Below are positions 15,785 to 24,158 of a stretch of DNA of 64,000 bases, one piece after another (within the stretch, counting starts at the first letter, position 1; each line of letters opens with the position of its first letter). Below the pieces are notes generated by a model. It did no database searches. It saw only the letters and a list, made by a program, of their open reading frames with translations, and was not told the origin of the DNA. Location of the stretch: NCBI RefSeq assembly GCF_030815585.1, contig NZ_JAUSWY010000001.1, positions 1,364,001-1,428,000 of the forward strand, given 5' to 3'. The DNA comes from Arthrobacter pascens (GTDB lineage: Bacteria > Actinomycetota > Actinomycetes > Actinomycetales > Micrococcaceae). Position numbers and translations under genes: made by a program.

Positions 15785-16648
15785 TCACGCACTGAAATTT
15801 TCCCAGGAGACGGCCTTGACCGGGTTGGTGAGTTCGCCGATTCCCTGCACGCGGCAGCTCACGGTGTCACCGGGAACAAGTGGTGCGGACTCGGCAGGGA
15901 AGCCGGTCAGGACCAGGTCCCCCGGGTGCAGCGTCATGAAGGACGTCAGGTAGACCAGGATTTCATCCACCTTCCATCCCAGATTGGCGGTGCTGGCCGC
16001 CTTCAGCTCAATACCGTTGTGGACAATGCTGACGGCCAGGTCGGCGTCATCCAGGCCGGTGACGATCCACGGACCGGCAGGAGTGAACGTGTCCTGGCTC
16101 TTTGCGCTGATCCACAGTTCGTCTGATTTCTGCAGGTCCCGGCTCGTCACGTCGTTGCCGATGGTAAAGCCCAGTACTGCGCTGCGGGCGTTCCCGGGCG
16201 TCAGGCCCCTGGCCTTCCTTCCCACCACGATGGTCAGCTCCGCCTCGGGATCCACATGGCCCGCCCCGGCAGGCAGCTCAATGGCATCACCGGGGCCGAC
16301 CACACTGGTGGCTGCCTTATGGAAGGCCTGGGGCGGCAGGCCACGGCCTGCCTGGCCGGTGTTGTGCGCCATCCCCAGCACGTTGGCCGGGACGCTGGGG
16401 GCAAGAAACTGAAAGGTCTCCCGGGGCACTGAATCCCCGGTTTCCCAGCCCTTGCGCGGGGCGCTGCAGGCGTTTGCAGGGGAGTCCGGGAATGGCGTAT
16501 CCACTACCGTCCACACTGTGCCGGTCCCGCCCAAGAAGTCGGCGTCACCATTTGCCACGAAGAACTGCTCTGCCGGTGATGCGGAGGACAACGGACGGAC
16601 ACGGGCAAGGCGGTGCGCGCCGGTCACCGTTCCCGTCGGACCGGTCAA
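15785..16648 (-). CDS. Fumarylacetoacetate hydrolase (FAH) family protein
   Basis: 287 residues. The C-terminal FAH domain shows the metal-binding pattern with EAELTIVVG, FTIGNDVTSRDLQ, and DLVLTGFPAESAPLVPGDTV near the end. FAH-family enzymes cleave or isomerise C-C bonds in 2-oxo acid products of aromatic catabolism; the substrate is not identifiable. The start is TTG 16648, overlapping the stop of the DUF1684 gene (TTGA), so the two are probably co-translated. Confidence 0.75.
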   Translation of the reverse strand: MTGPTGTVTGAHRLARVRPLSSASPAEQFFVANGDADFLGGTGTVWTVVDTPFPDSPANACSAPRKGWETGDSVPRETFQFLAPSVPANVLGMAHNTGQAGRGLPPQAFHKAATSVVGPGDAIELPAGAGHVDPEAELTIVVGRKARGLTPGNARSAVLGFTIGNDVTSRDLQKSDELWISAKSQDTFTPAGPWIVTGLDDADLAVSIVHNGIELKAASTANLGWKVDEILVYLTSFMTLHPGDLVLTGFPAESAPLVPGDTVSCRVQGIGELTNPVKAVSWENFSA

Positions 16649-17322
16649 GACCAGCCGGGCCAGTACAGTTCGCCCACCGGGATATCCACGGCGAGACGGT
16701 TGGAGGGCCCGGCGAGGGGGCAGACCCAGGCCTCGTTGTAGGCGGAGGACGGGTTGTAGGCAAAATTGAAGTCCAGCACGAATTCTGCCCCGGGACCGGA
16801 GCCGTGGACGCCGTGGAAGGCGCCCTTGGTGGTGTCCAGCAGATACCGGCCCTCACCGTAGCTGCCTCCGGGCAGGCCCGCCGTTGCGTCCCGGAAGGGA
16901 ACGAATATTCCGCCTCCGTAGCCCTGCAGCTTCCACACCGCCAACTGGCCCATCTCGGGAAGGTCGAAGGTACCCAGGCGGACAAACCTGACCACGCCTT
17001 CGGTCCCTGCCTCCACGGTCATCTCCCGGCCGGCGCCCTCATTGGTCAGCGGCACATGGAAGCGGTAGATGGGATCGTAGTCGGCGGTCTTGAGCCCGGA
17101 GAAACGCGCTTTGTCCTGCTCGGTCAGCGCGGACGCCGGATGGGTGCCGAACATTCGGTCGCGTTCCTGCCGCCAGTAGGTATGCGCCTCCGCGGGGCTT
17201 TCCACGGCAATTTTCCGCACCGTGTCATACAGAGCAAAGGTCCGTAGCCGCCAGTCTGCAATATCGATGGCGGAGATGTCCGCCACGCTGTCATCGGCCG
17301 CGCCGTACTGCTCTTCCGCCAT
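16645..17322 (-). CDS. DUF1684 domain-containing protein
   Basis: 225 residues from ATG 17322. Family features are DWRLRTFALYDTVR, WRQERDRMFGTHPASAL, and the C-terminal YLLDTTKGA, LDFNFAYNPSSAYN and WVCPLAGPSNRL. DUF1684 proteins are widespread and of unknown function. I chose ATG 17322 over the in-frame GTG 17328 because a TAGGCT -10 hexamer (17330-17335) lies exactly seven bases before ATG, the leaderless spacing seen at other genes here. The downstream FAH gene overlaps its stop. Confidence 0.8.
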   Translation of the reverse strand: MAEEQYGAADDSVADISAIDIADWRLRTFALYDTVRKIAVESPAEAHTYWRQERDRMFGTHPASALTEQDKARFSGLKTADYDPIYRFHVPLTNEGAGREMTVEAGTEGVVRFVRLGTFDLPEMGQLAVWKLQGYGGGIFVPFRDATAGLPGGSYGEGRYLLDTTKGAFHGVHGSGPGAEFVLDFNFAYNPSSAYNEAWVCPLAGPSNRLAVDIPVGELYWPGWS

Positions 17323-17329
17323 AACCACC

Positions 17330-17335
17330 AGCCTA
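17330..17335 (-). promoter_or_regulatory. -10 element, leaderless DUF1684 gene
   Basis: TAGGCT on the minus strand, seven bases before ATG 17322. Transcription would start at or next to the start codon. Confidence 0.4.
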
Positions 17336-17471
17336 GTCCCCTCCGCGGCCGCTTACGGTGCGGCCGCGACACATGGCGGGTGACCCTCCTTCATAGCCGT
17401 CCCTAGCCGGTGCGGCGGAACCCTTTGGAGAAACGCTGCTGCCCTGTCCGCGCCGGGCCGGTGCAGGCGGT

Positions 17472-17477
17472 TAGGCT
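17472..17477 (+). promoter_or_regulatory. -10 element, leaderless lipoprotein gene
   Basis: TAGGCT six bases before ATG 17484 with no ribosome-binding site between, the same arrangement as for the divergent DUF1684 gene. Confidence 0.4.
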
Positions 17478-17483
17478 GGCTCC

Positions 17484-18305
17484 ATGACAGGCAAGGCAAC
17501 AATGTTCGGGATGCGGATGGCGGCCGTACTGATGGTCGGGGCACTCGCCGCCGGGTGCAGCAGCCAGGGCAAAGCGGAGCCCGCCTGGACTGCACAGCCG
17601 GACACGTCAACCGCCGCGGCCCCCTCCGGCCCAGGCGGCACACCCGGCCCGACGTCGTCAGATCCTGCGGCGGGGTCTACAACGGCCGGATCAGCAACGG
17701 CTTCTGCGTCACCGGGACCCGCTGCAACGGCGTCCGCCTGGAAGTCCTTCTCGGATCCTGGCAAAACCGTCAGCTTCGAGCTGCCGGAAGAGTGGATCGC
17801 CCAATCGGTCACCCCTGAGGAAGGGACCTTGGCCGGGGCCTTGAAGATCGAGGTGAAGAAGCAGGACGGCGCAGTTGTGGCCACCCTCAGGACGGGACTG
17901 CCGCCGTCGGCGCCCGGGTGCGAGGAAAGCGCGCGCCGCTCCTACACGGTGGTCAGCAGCGTGCCTGTGGAACTTCCGGCCCTGGCCGGGGAGGGCACCA
18001 TAACTCCCCACGTCGTGTTCCGTGTGATCCAGGGCTACCGGTACTTCGGCTCGTACGGCATCACCAACATCGTGGGCGGGGCCGATGGGCAGGCCTGCGA
18101 GCTGCGCAACGTAGTCCGCGGACCTGCGGGGAAGGGCGACTACTCCTTCGGCGACCTGCCCGTGCTCAAGGCTTTTGCCCCGGACGAAAAGGTAGCTCCC
18201 GCCAAGGCCTTTGACACCCTGGACCAGGCAGCAAAGTATGTGGGCGAGAACGCTGAATTCGCCAATGTCCAACGGATGCTAATGTCGCTGGAGATCAAAA
18301 ACTAG
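17484..18305 (+). CDS. Putative secreted lipoprotein of unknown function
   Basis: 273 residues. The signal peptide ends in a lipobox, GALAAGC, with the lipidated cysteine at about residue 25. A long Ser/Thr/Pro/Ala/Gly linker follows (about 28-85), then a compact domain starting SFSDPGKTVSFELPEEW. I do not recognise the domain; it resembles the loose group of actinobacterial lipoproteins with a PsbP/LpqN-like fold, but this is weak. No ribosome-binding site is seen, and a -10 hexamer sits six bases before ATG. Upstream of the transglutaminase-like gene on the same strand, with 73 bp between. Confidence 0.75.
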   Translation: MTGKATMFGMRMAAVLMVGALAAGCSSQGKAEPAWTAQPDTSTAAAPSGPGGTPGPTSSDPAAGSTTAGSATASASPGPAATASAWKSFSDPGKTVSFELPEEWIAQSVTPEEGTLAGALKIEVKKQDGAVVATLRTGLPPSAPGCEESARRSYTVVSSVPVELPALAGEGTITPHVVFRVIQGYRYFGSYGITNIVGGADGQACELRNVVRGPAGKGDYSFGDLPVLKAFAPDEKVAPAKAFDTLDQAAKYVGENAEFANVQRMLMSLEIKN

Positions 18306-18378
18306 TCCTGCTGCCGGCCCCACCAACGCCGGGCCAGAGCGGCGACTGTTCTGCAGCCACCTCATACCCCGGAGATAT

Positions 18379-19185
18379 ATGGAACGCAGCGTTGCCGCAC
18401 GCCTGGTATTCAAGACCGTGGCCCACACCAAGGCGGCCCTGGCCATTTCAGTAGCCAGGAACCCCGGCTACACCTCGTTTCAGGAATCCCTGTCCGTGAC
18501 GGCGGGCGGGGAGCAGGTCCCGTTGACGGAACTCCCGGACCACCACGGCGGACGGATCCATTACATGGAATTCGCCGACCCGGCTGAAGTCAGCGTTGAA
18601 TATTCGGCAACGGTCAGCGGCCGGGCCGTCCCTGAGGACGCACCGCTGGCTGACCTGATCCGTTACGTCCGGCCCAGCCGCTATGCCGAATCGGACCGGC
18701 TGCTGCCCACTGCCTACGCCGAATTCGGTGGGATTCAGGGAGAGGAGCTGCTGCACACGGTACGGAACTGGGTGTACGGGGAGCTGAAGTACATCAGCGG
18801 CTCGTCACGGGGGACCGACGGGGCGGTGGAGACCCTCCTGAACCGGCGCGGTGTTTGCCGCGACTTCGCCCACCTGGCCATAGCGCTGCTCCGCTCAAAG
18901 GACATTCCGGCCCGTCTTGCTGCTGTGTATGCCCCCGGGCTGAGCCCCATGGATTTCCATGCGGTGGCGGAAGCCCATGTCAACGGTGCCTGGCACATCA
19001 TCGACCCCACCGGCCTGGCCCCGCGGGAATCGATGTTGAGGATCACGGCCGGCCGGGATTCCTCGGACACGGCCTTCCTGTCCACGGTAGGGGGGAGCCT
19101 CACCCTGAACCAGCTCCAGATCACTGCAGTGGTGAACGGTCCCCTTCCGATGGAGGACCCGGCCAAGCTGGTGCAGCTGGGCTAA
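18379..19185 (+). CDS. Transglutaminase-like cysteine protease family protein
   Basis: 268 residues. An N-terminal beta domain (about 1-95) is followed by a transglutaminase core with the catalytic triad Cys in GVCRDFAHLA (about residue 160), His in DFHAVAEAHV (about 194), and Asp in IIDPTG (about 209). These cytosolic proteins, common in actinobacteria, resemble archaeal and bacterial transglutaminase/protease homologues; substrates are unknown. The preceding GGAGATAT gives a plausible ribosome-binding site. The 3' end overlaps the convergent marR-type gene by four bases. Confidence 0.85.
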   Translation: MERSVAARLVFKTVAHTKAALAISVARNPGYTSFQESLSVTAGGEQVPLTELPDHHGGRIHYMEFADPAEVSVEYSATVSGRAVPEDAPLADLIRYVRPSRYAESDRLLPTAYAEFGGIQGEELLHTVRNWVYGELKYISGSSRGTDGAVETLLNRRGVCRDFAHLAIALLRSKDIPARLAAVYAPGLSPMDFHAVAEAHVNGAWHIIDPTGLAPRESMLRITAGRDSSDTAFLSTVGGSLTLNQLQITAVVNGPLPMEDPAKLVQLG

Positions 19186-19673
19186 GGATCCAGCTGCCGC
19201 TGTTGCGCCGGCCGGGGACCCAACGAGTTGCGGAGCTTGTCCGTCAGCCGCTTCAGCTCCTTCTGCTCGGCGGCTGTCAGGGCAGGACCCAGCAGGCCGG
19301 AGATGTCCCGGACGTGCTCGCGGCCGATCTCCTTCTGCAGCGCCGCGCCCTCGGGTGTCAGTTTGAGCAGCACACCGCGGCCGTCATCCGGAGCCGGCAT
19401 CCGCGCCACAAGTCCGCGCTTCTCCAAACGCTCCACCAGCCTGCTGAGGCTGGACTGGCTGAGCAGGACATTGTCATTGAGCTCGTTGAGCCGGAGCCAG
19501 CCGGAGGGGCACCGTGACAGCGTGAAGATCACGTCGTATTCATTCAGTGCGAGTTTACGAAAGGCAGGCGCGGCCTGAAGCTTCCGCATGACCGCGACCT
19601 GTGCCCGGAAGAGGGACTCCCAGGTCTCTGCGGCCAGGCGTACCGGGGAGACCTTGGCTTCGGACGTCATCAC
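19182..19673 (-). CDS. MarR family transcriptional regulator
   Basis: 163 residues. Central winged helix (about 40-110) with LRLNELNDNVLLSQSSLSRLVERLEKRGLV and the wing PAPDDGRGVLLKLTPEG. It is the second gene of a two-gene minus-strand unit; its start overlaps the stop of the flavin-dependent oxidoreductase by four bases. The 18-bp palindrome at 20832-20849 in front of the oxidoreductase is a likely autoregulatory operator. The ligand is unknown. Confidence 0.88.
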   Translation of the reverse strand: MMTSEAKVSPVRLAAETWESLFRAQVAVMRKLQAAPAFRKLALNEYDVIFTLSRCPSGWLRLNELNDNVLLSQSSLSRLVERLEKRGLVARMPAPDDGRGVLLKLTPEGAALQKEIGREHVRDISGLLGPALTAAEQKELKRLTDKLRNSLGPRPAQQRQLDP

Positions 19674-20779
19674 AGCTCCGCGGGAGCACTCGGGGTGCCC
19701 TGGGCTGCCAGCAGCGCGGCAACCCGGCCGGCGTGCGTGGGCGGGTCCGGAACGTGCGCCGGCTTGAGGGCCGCGTATTCCTTGCGGAGGACCGGGAGGA
19801 CCTCCTCGCCAAACAGGTCAAGCTGTTCCAGCACCGTCTTCAGGGGCAGGCCGGCGTGGTCGATCAGGAAGAGCTGGCGCTGGTAGTCCCCGAAGTACTC
19901 ACGGAAGGTGAGCGTCTTTTCGATGATTTCCTGCGGGCTGCCCACCGTGAGCGGGGTCTGGGAGGTGAAGTCCTCCAGGGACGGGCCGTGACCGTAGACC
20001 GGCGCGTTGTCGAAGTAGGGACGGAATTCCTTGACCGCATCCTGGGAGTTCTTCCGCATGAAGAACTGACCGCCGAGGCCCACGATCGCCTGATCCGCCT
20101 TGCCGTGGCCATAGTGCTCATAGCGTTCGCGGTAGAGGCCGATCAGCTGCTGGTAGTGCTCCTTGGGCCAGAAGATGTTGTTCGCGAAGAAGCCGTCACC
20201 ATAGTAAGCGGCAACTTCGGCGATCTGCGGTGTGCGGATGGAGCCGTGCCACACGAAGGGGGCCACGCCGTCGAGCGGCCGCGGGGTGGACGTGAAGTTC
20301 TGGAGCGGGGTGCGGAACTTGCCGGACCAGTTGACGGTATCTTCATCCCATAGCCGGCGCAGCAGGCTGTAGTTCTCGATGGCCAGTTCCACCCCGTCCT
20401 GGATGTTCTTGCCGAACCACGGATACACCGGCGCGGTGTTTCCGCGGCCCAACACAAGGTCCACGCGCCCGTCAGCGAGATGCTGGAGCATCGCGAAGTC
20501 CTCGGCGATCTTGACCGGGTCGTTCGTGGTGATCAGCGTGGTGGCCGTGGACAGGGTAATTCGCTCGGTCTGGGCTGCAATGTAGCCGAGCGTCGTGGTG
20601 GGAGAGGAGGAGAAGAACGGCCTGTTGTGGTGCTCGCCGATGGCGTAGACATCCATGCCGATTTCCTCGACCTTTTTGGCGATGGCCACGGCCGCCTTGA
20701 TGCGCTCATTCTCGGTGGGCGTGCGGCCTGTTGTGGGGTCAGTGGTGATGTCACTGACGCTGAAAACGCCGATCTGCAT
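19670..20779 (-). CDS. LLM-class flavin-dependent oxidoreductase (luciferase-like)
   Basis: 369 residues, TIM-barrel bacterial luciferase family. Recognisable are YAIGEHHNRPF, TTTLGYIAAQTERI, DFAMLQHLADGRVDLVLGRG and the C-terminal QLDLFGEEVLPVLRKEY. This subgroup (CE1758-like) uses reduced F420 or FMN, but the cofactor cannot be decided here. Upstream of and translationally coupled to the MarR regulator (ATGA). Such pairs often respond to electrophiles or aromatic compounds; that role is inferred. Confidence 0.88.
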   Translation of the reverse strand: MQIGVFSVSDITTDPTTGRTPTENERIKAAVAIAKKVEEIGMDVYAIGEHHNRPFFSSSPTTTLGYIAAQTERITLSTATTLITTNDPVKIAEDFAMLQHLADGRVDLVLGRGNTAPVYPWFGKNIQDGVELAIENYSLLRRLWDEDTVNWSGKFRTPLQNFTSTPRPLDGVAPFVWHGSIRTPQIAEVAAYYGDGFFANNIFWPKEHYQQLIGLYRERYEHYGHGKADQAIVGLGGQFFMRKNSQDAVKEFRPYFDNAPVYGHGPSLEDFTSQTPLTVGSPQEIIEKTLTFREYFGDYQRQLFLIDHAGLPLKTVLEQLDLFGEEVLPVLRKEYAALKPAHVPDPPTHAGRVAALLAAQGTPSAPAEL

Positions 20780-20831
20780 GATGTGCCTTCCGTTCCGGAC
20801 TTCCCTGGGCTTGCTTTCACTATAACCGAGT

Positions 20832-20849
20832 TACATGCATTTGCATGTA
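20832..20849. promoter_or_regulatory. Perfect palindrome, candidate MarR operator
   Basis: Arms TACATGCA and TGCATGTA around TT make an 18-bp perfect inverted repeat, 53 bp before the oxidoreductase ATG. Size and position suit a MarR dimer site, and the operon encodes a MarR protein. Confidence 0.55.
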
Positions 20850-20909
20850 TCGCCGGATATAACGCAACCCCCGGGAGAATATTCCCGCACGCTTGCTCAG
20901 GCTTTCCCG

Positions 20910-23900
20910 CTACTCAGGTTCCCCCGCAGCGGCCCGGCGGCCGCTGATCCTGGGGGTCATGTCGGTGGTCCAGTCGCGGAACTCAGCGTCGACGTCGTCC
21001 GCCGGCCCGAACTCGGGGCGTTCGTGCATGGAACGGAGCAGCGCCATCCTTTCGCGCCGCCCCTCCACCAGCCGGTACAGCACGGGAACAAGCACCAGCG
21101 TCAGGGCCGTGGAGGAGATCAGCCCGCCGATCACCACAATGGCCAGTGGCTGGGAGATAAAGCCGCCGCCGCCTGTCAGGCCGAGGGCCATCGGAGTGAG
21201 CGCAAAGACGGTGGCAAGGGCGGTCATCAGGATGGGGCGAAGGCGCTGCCGGGCGCCCTGGGTGATGGCGTCAGCCACGCTCATGCCGGGCACGCCGTTG
21301 CGCGGCTGGCGGTATTGGTTGATGAGGTCGATCAGCACAATCGCGTTGGTCACCACGATTCCCACCAGCATCAGGATGCCGATCAAGGAAGGGAGCCCCA
21401 ATGGAACACCGGTCATCAGCAGCAGCGCAACCGCCCCGGTTGCCGCGAAGGGGACGGAGACCAGGAGGATCAGCGGCTGGATCAGGGATTTGAAGGTGGC
21501 CACCATGATCACGTACACGATCGCGATCGCAGCCAGGAGAGCCAGGCCCAATTGCCGGAAGGACTCTGCCTGCTGGGTGGTGGCACCACCGATCTCCGCG
21601 GTGACGCCTGGCGGGAGCTGGACGGAGGTAAGCCGTTGCTGCACCTCAGTGTTCACCGCACCAAGGTTGGACCCCGACGGCGTCACGGACACTTTGGCGG
21701 TCCGCTGACCGTTGCTGGCGGTAATGGAGACGGGAACGTCTACCTGCTCCACCGCGGCGATGCTGCCAAGTGTCACGAAGGCACCGGCGGCCGGGAGCGG
21801 AATGTTCCGCACGGCGTCCAGGCTGGTAAACCGTTTGCCCTCACCGATCTGGACGGGAAAATCATTGGTGTCGATCCGGACCGTGCCTGCGGGGACAGGA
21901 CTGATGGTGGAGGCCAGGACGCCTGCCACCTGCTCTTCATTGAGTCCGGCGGCCACAGTCTTTGCCCGGTCCACTTTGACCTGCACCACAGGTTGGCTGG
22001 CCGCGAGGTTGGTTGCCACTTCGCTGGTTCCCGGTACTCCGGTCATGGCCTGGACCATGGCATCGCTTGCCTGGCGGAGATCCTCAGAGGTTGCGGCCTT
22101 GAGGGTGATGTCAACCGTGGTTGACGTGCCGAAGCCGCCCTGTTGGGAACCTACGGAAATCTTCCCCGAATCCGCCACCTTGGCGAGCTCGGCACGGACC
22201 GTATCCTGCAGCCGGGCCTGGTTGGCCTTCTCATCGGTAACCACCGTGAAAGTGGAGTTGGACGCGCCGGAGGATGTCATCGCAGCAAACCCTGTTTGGG
22301 CGTTACCTGAGGTCACCTGGACGTTCTTCACGCCGTCGATCCCCCGGAGCACTTCCTCCAGACGGACGGCGGCCGCACTGGTATCCGTCAGGCTTGTCCC
22401 GGCCGGAAGCACCTGGCGGACGGTCATGCTGTTCTCTCCTGACCGTCCCAGGAGATCCGTCGCCAGCAGCGGCGTCATGGCCGCCGTGCCGCCGAGGACC
22501 AGCGCCGCGGCGATCAGTGTCACCACCGGGTGCTTCTGGGTCTTTGAGAGGACCGGAAGGTACCCGCGCTGAAGCAGGCTCTTCCGCTCCGCTTCATGGG
22601 CCTTTGCCCGCGCAGCGGCGGCGGCCTCACGGGCAGCCGGCAACCCGGCGGCAGCTCCTGCCGGGCTCTTGAGGAACCAGTACGCGAGGACCGGAACAAT
22701 CGTCAGCGAAACCAACAGTGATGACAGCAGGGCCATGGTGACGGTCAGCGCGAACGGGCGGAAGAGTTCGCCGGCAAGTTCACCCACAAAGGCAATCGGC
22801 AGGAAGACCGCCACTGTGGTCAGCGTGGAGGCAGTGATGGCGCCCGCAACCTCGCGGATGGAGGTCAGGATGGCGGTGACTTTTTCCTCGCCGTAGCTGA
22901 GGTGCCGCTTGATGTTCTCGATCACCACAATGGAGTCATCCACCACGCGGCCAATGGCGATGGTGAGCGCGCCGAGGGTCAGGATGTTCAGCGAATAGCC
23001 CGTGGCTGACAGGCCGACGAAAGTGACCAGGAGCGAGAGCGGAATGGACACAGCCGTGACCAGGGTGGATCGGGCCGACATCAGGAACACCAGGATGACG
23101 GCGACGGCGAAGCCCAGCCCCAGCAGTCCCTCTGTGGTGAGGTCCTTGATGGACTTCTCAATGAACGGCGCCTGGTCGAACACGGGCGTGAATTTGGCGT
23201 TTGACCCGAGCTCGGCCTCAAGCTGGGGCAGCGAGCCGTTCACGGCATGGGAGATCCCGACAGTGTCGCCTTCGGGTTTCTTGGTGACGGAGACCGCCAG
23301 GGTTTCCACGCCGTTCGTGCGGGTGATGGAGGTCCGGGCATCCTCCTGCAGGCTGACGTCGGCCACGTTGCCGACAGTGGCGGCGTCCTTGGCCCCGTCA
23401 AGGGGCAGGGCTTTGATGGCGTCAAGGGAATCCACCGGGCTGCCGACCTGCAACGACAGTGTCTTGCCCTGCTCCTCGATGGTCCCCGCCGGCACCAGGG
23501 CGCCGTTGCTGCTGAGCGCGTTCCGGATGGACTGGATCGTCGCGCCCTTGGCCGCCATCGCATCGGCGCGCGGGAGGATCTGGATGTGCTGGGTGGCGCC
23601 ACCTGTCACATCGGCGCCGCGGACGCCGTCGATCTTCTGTAGCCTTGGCACGCTGAGGCGCTGGAGGTCCGCGTTCAGTTCGCTGAGCGGCTTATCGGAT
23701 GACACGGCCAGGAACACAATGGGGAAGTCGCTGATGCTTCCGGCGATGGCCTGCGGCTGCACATCCTCCGGAAGGGAACGCTTGGCGTTGGAGATCGCGC
23801 GGTCGATCTGGTTCCGGGCCCGGTCAAGGTTTGACCCGTAGGTGAAGGCCATGGTGATCTGCGAAACGCCGTTGCGCGACGTGGAGGAGGTGGACTCCAG

Positions 23901-24131
23901 CCCTTCGACGCCGTTCAGCGCCGTCTCCAGCGGTGCGCTCACCTGCTTGTCCACTACCTCCGGAGATGCCCCCGGCATGGACGTCAGGACGGTGATCCGG
24001 GGGAACTCGATGGAGGGTATCAGTTCCTGTTTCAGCGATGACATGGTGATCACGCCGAACACCGACACGAAGACGGTGACCAGCGCGATCAGGGCCCGGT
24101 TCGCAAGTGAGAGTTGTGCCAGCCGGAACAT
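20910..24131 (-). CDS. RND-superfamily efflux transporter (AcrB/HAE-like)
   Basis: 1073 residues. Topology is that of AcrB-type pumps: helix 1 at about 10-30, a large extracytoplasmic domain to about 330, helices 2-6, a helix 7 after a basic/alanine-rich cytoplasmic linker (about 500-540), a second large domain, and helices 8-12. The proton-relay aspartates of helix 4 are present in GRVVDDSIVVIENIKR near residue 395, and ITASTLTTVAVFLPI follows. Most actinobacteria use the MmpL branch, so a full AcrB-like protein without a neighbouring membrane-fusion or outer-membrane gene is worth noting. It may act in lipid or drug export. Confidence 0.9.
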   Translation of the reverse strand: MFRLAQLSLANRALIALVTVFVSVFGVITMSSLKQELIPSIEFPRITVLTSMPGASPEVVDKQVSAPLETALNGVEGLESTSSTSRNGVSQITMAFTYGSNLDRARNQIDRAISNAKRSLPEDVQPQAIAGSISDFPIVFLAVSSDKPLSELNADLQRLSVPRLQKIDGVRGADVTGGATQHIQILPRADAMAAKGATIQSIRNALSSNGALVPAGTIEEQGKTLSLQVGSPVDSLDAIKALPLDGAKDAATVGNVADVSLQEDARTSITRTNGVETLAVSVTKKPEGDTVGISHAVNGSLPQLEAELGSNAKFTPVFDQAPFIEKSIKDLTTEGLLGLGFAVAVILVFLMSARSTLVTAVSIPLSLLVTFVGLSATGYSLNILTLGALTIAIGRVVDDSIVVIENIKRHLSYGEEKVTAILTSIREVAGAITASTLTTVAVFLPIAFVGELAGELFRPFALTVTMALLSSLLVSLTIVPVLAYWFLKSPAGAAAGLPAAREAAAAARAKAHEAERKSLLQRGYLPVLSKTQKHPVVTLIAAALVLGGTAAMTPLLATDLLGRSGENSMTVRQVLPAGTSLTDTSAAAVRLEEVLRGIDGVKNVQVTSGNAQTGFAAMTSSGASNSTFTVVTDEKANQARLQDTVRAELAKVADSGKISVGSQQGGFGTSTTVDITLKAATSEDLRQASDAMVQAMTGVPGTSEVATNLAASQPVVQVKVDRAKTVAAGLNEEQVAGVLASTISPVPAGTVRIDTNDFPVQIGEGKRFTSLDAVRNIPLPAAGAFVTLGSIAAVEQVDVPVSITASNGQRTAKVSVTPSGSNLGAVNTEVQQRLTSVQLPPGVTAEIGGATTQQAESFRQLGLALLAAIAIVYVIMVATFKSLIQPLILLVSVPFAATGAVALLLMTGVPLGLPSLIGILMLVGIVVTNAIVLIDLINQYRQPRNGVPGMSVADAITQGARQRLRPILMTALATVFALTPMALGLTGGGGFISQPLAIVVIGGLISSTALTLVLVPVLYRLVEGRRERMALLRSMHERPEFGPADDVDAEFRDWTTDMTPRISGRRAAAGEPE

Positions 24132-24158
24132 CGCGTGGACTCCTGTGGGGTTGACTGG

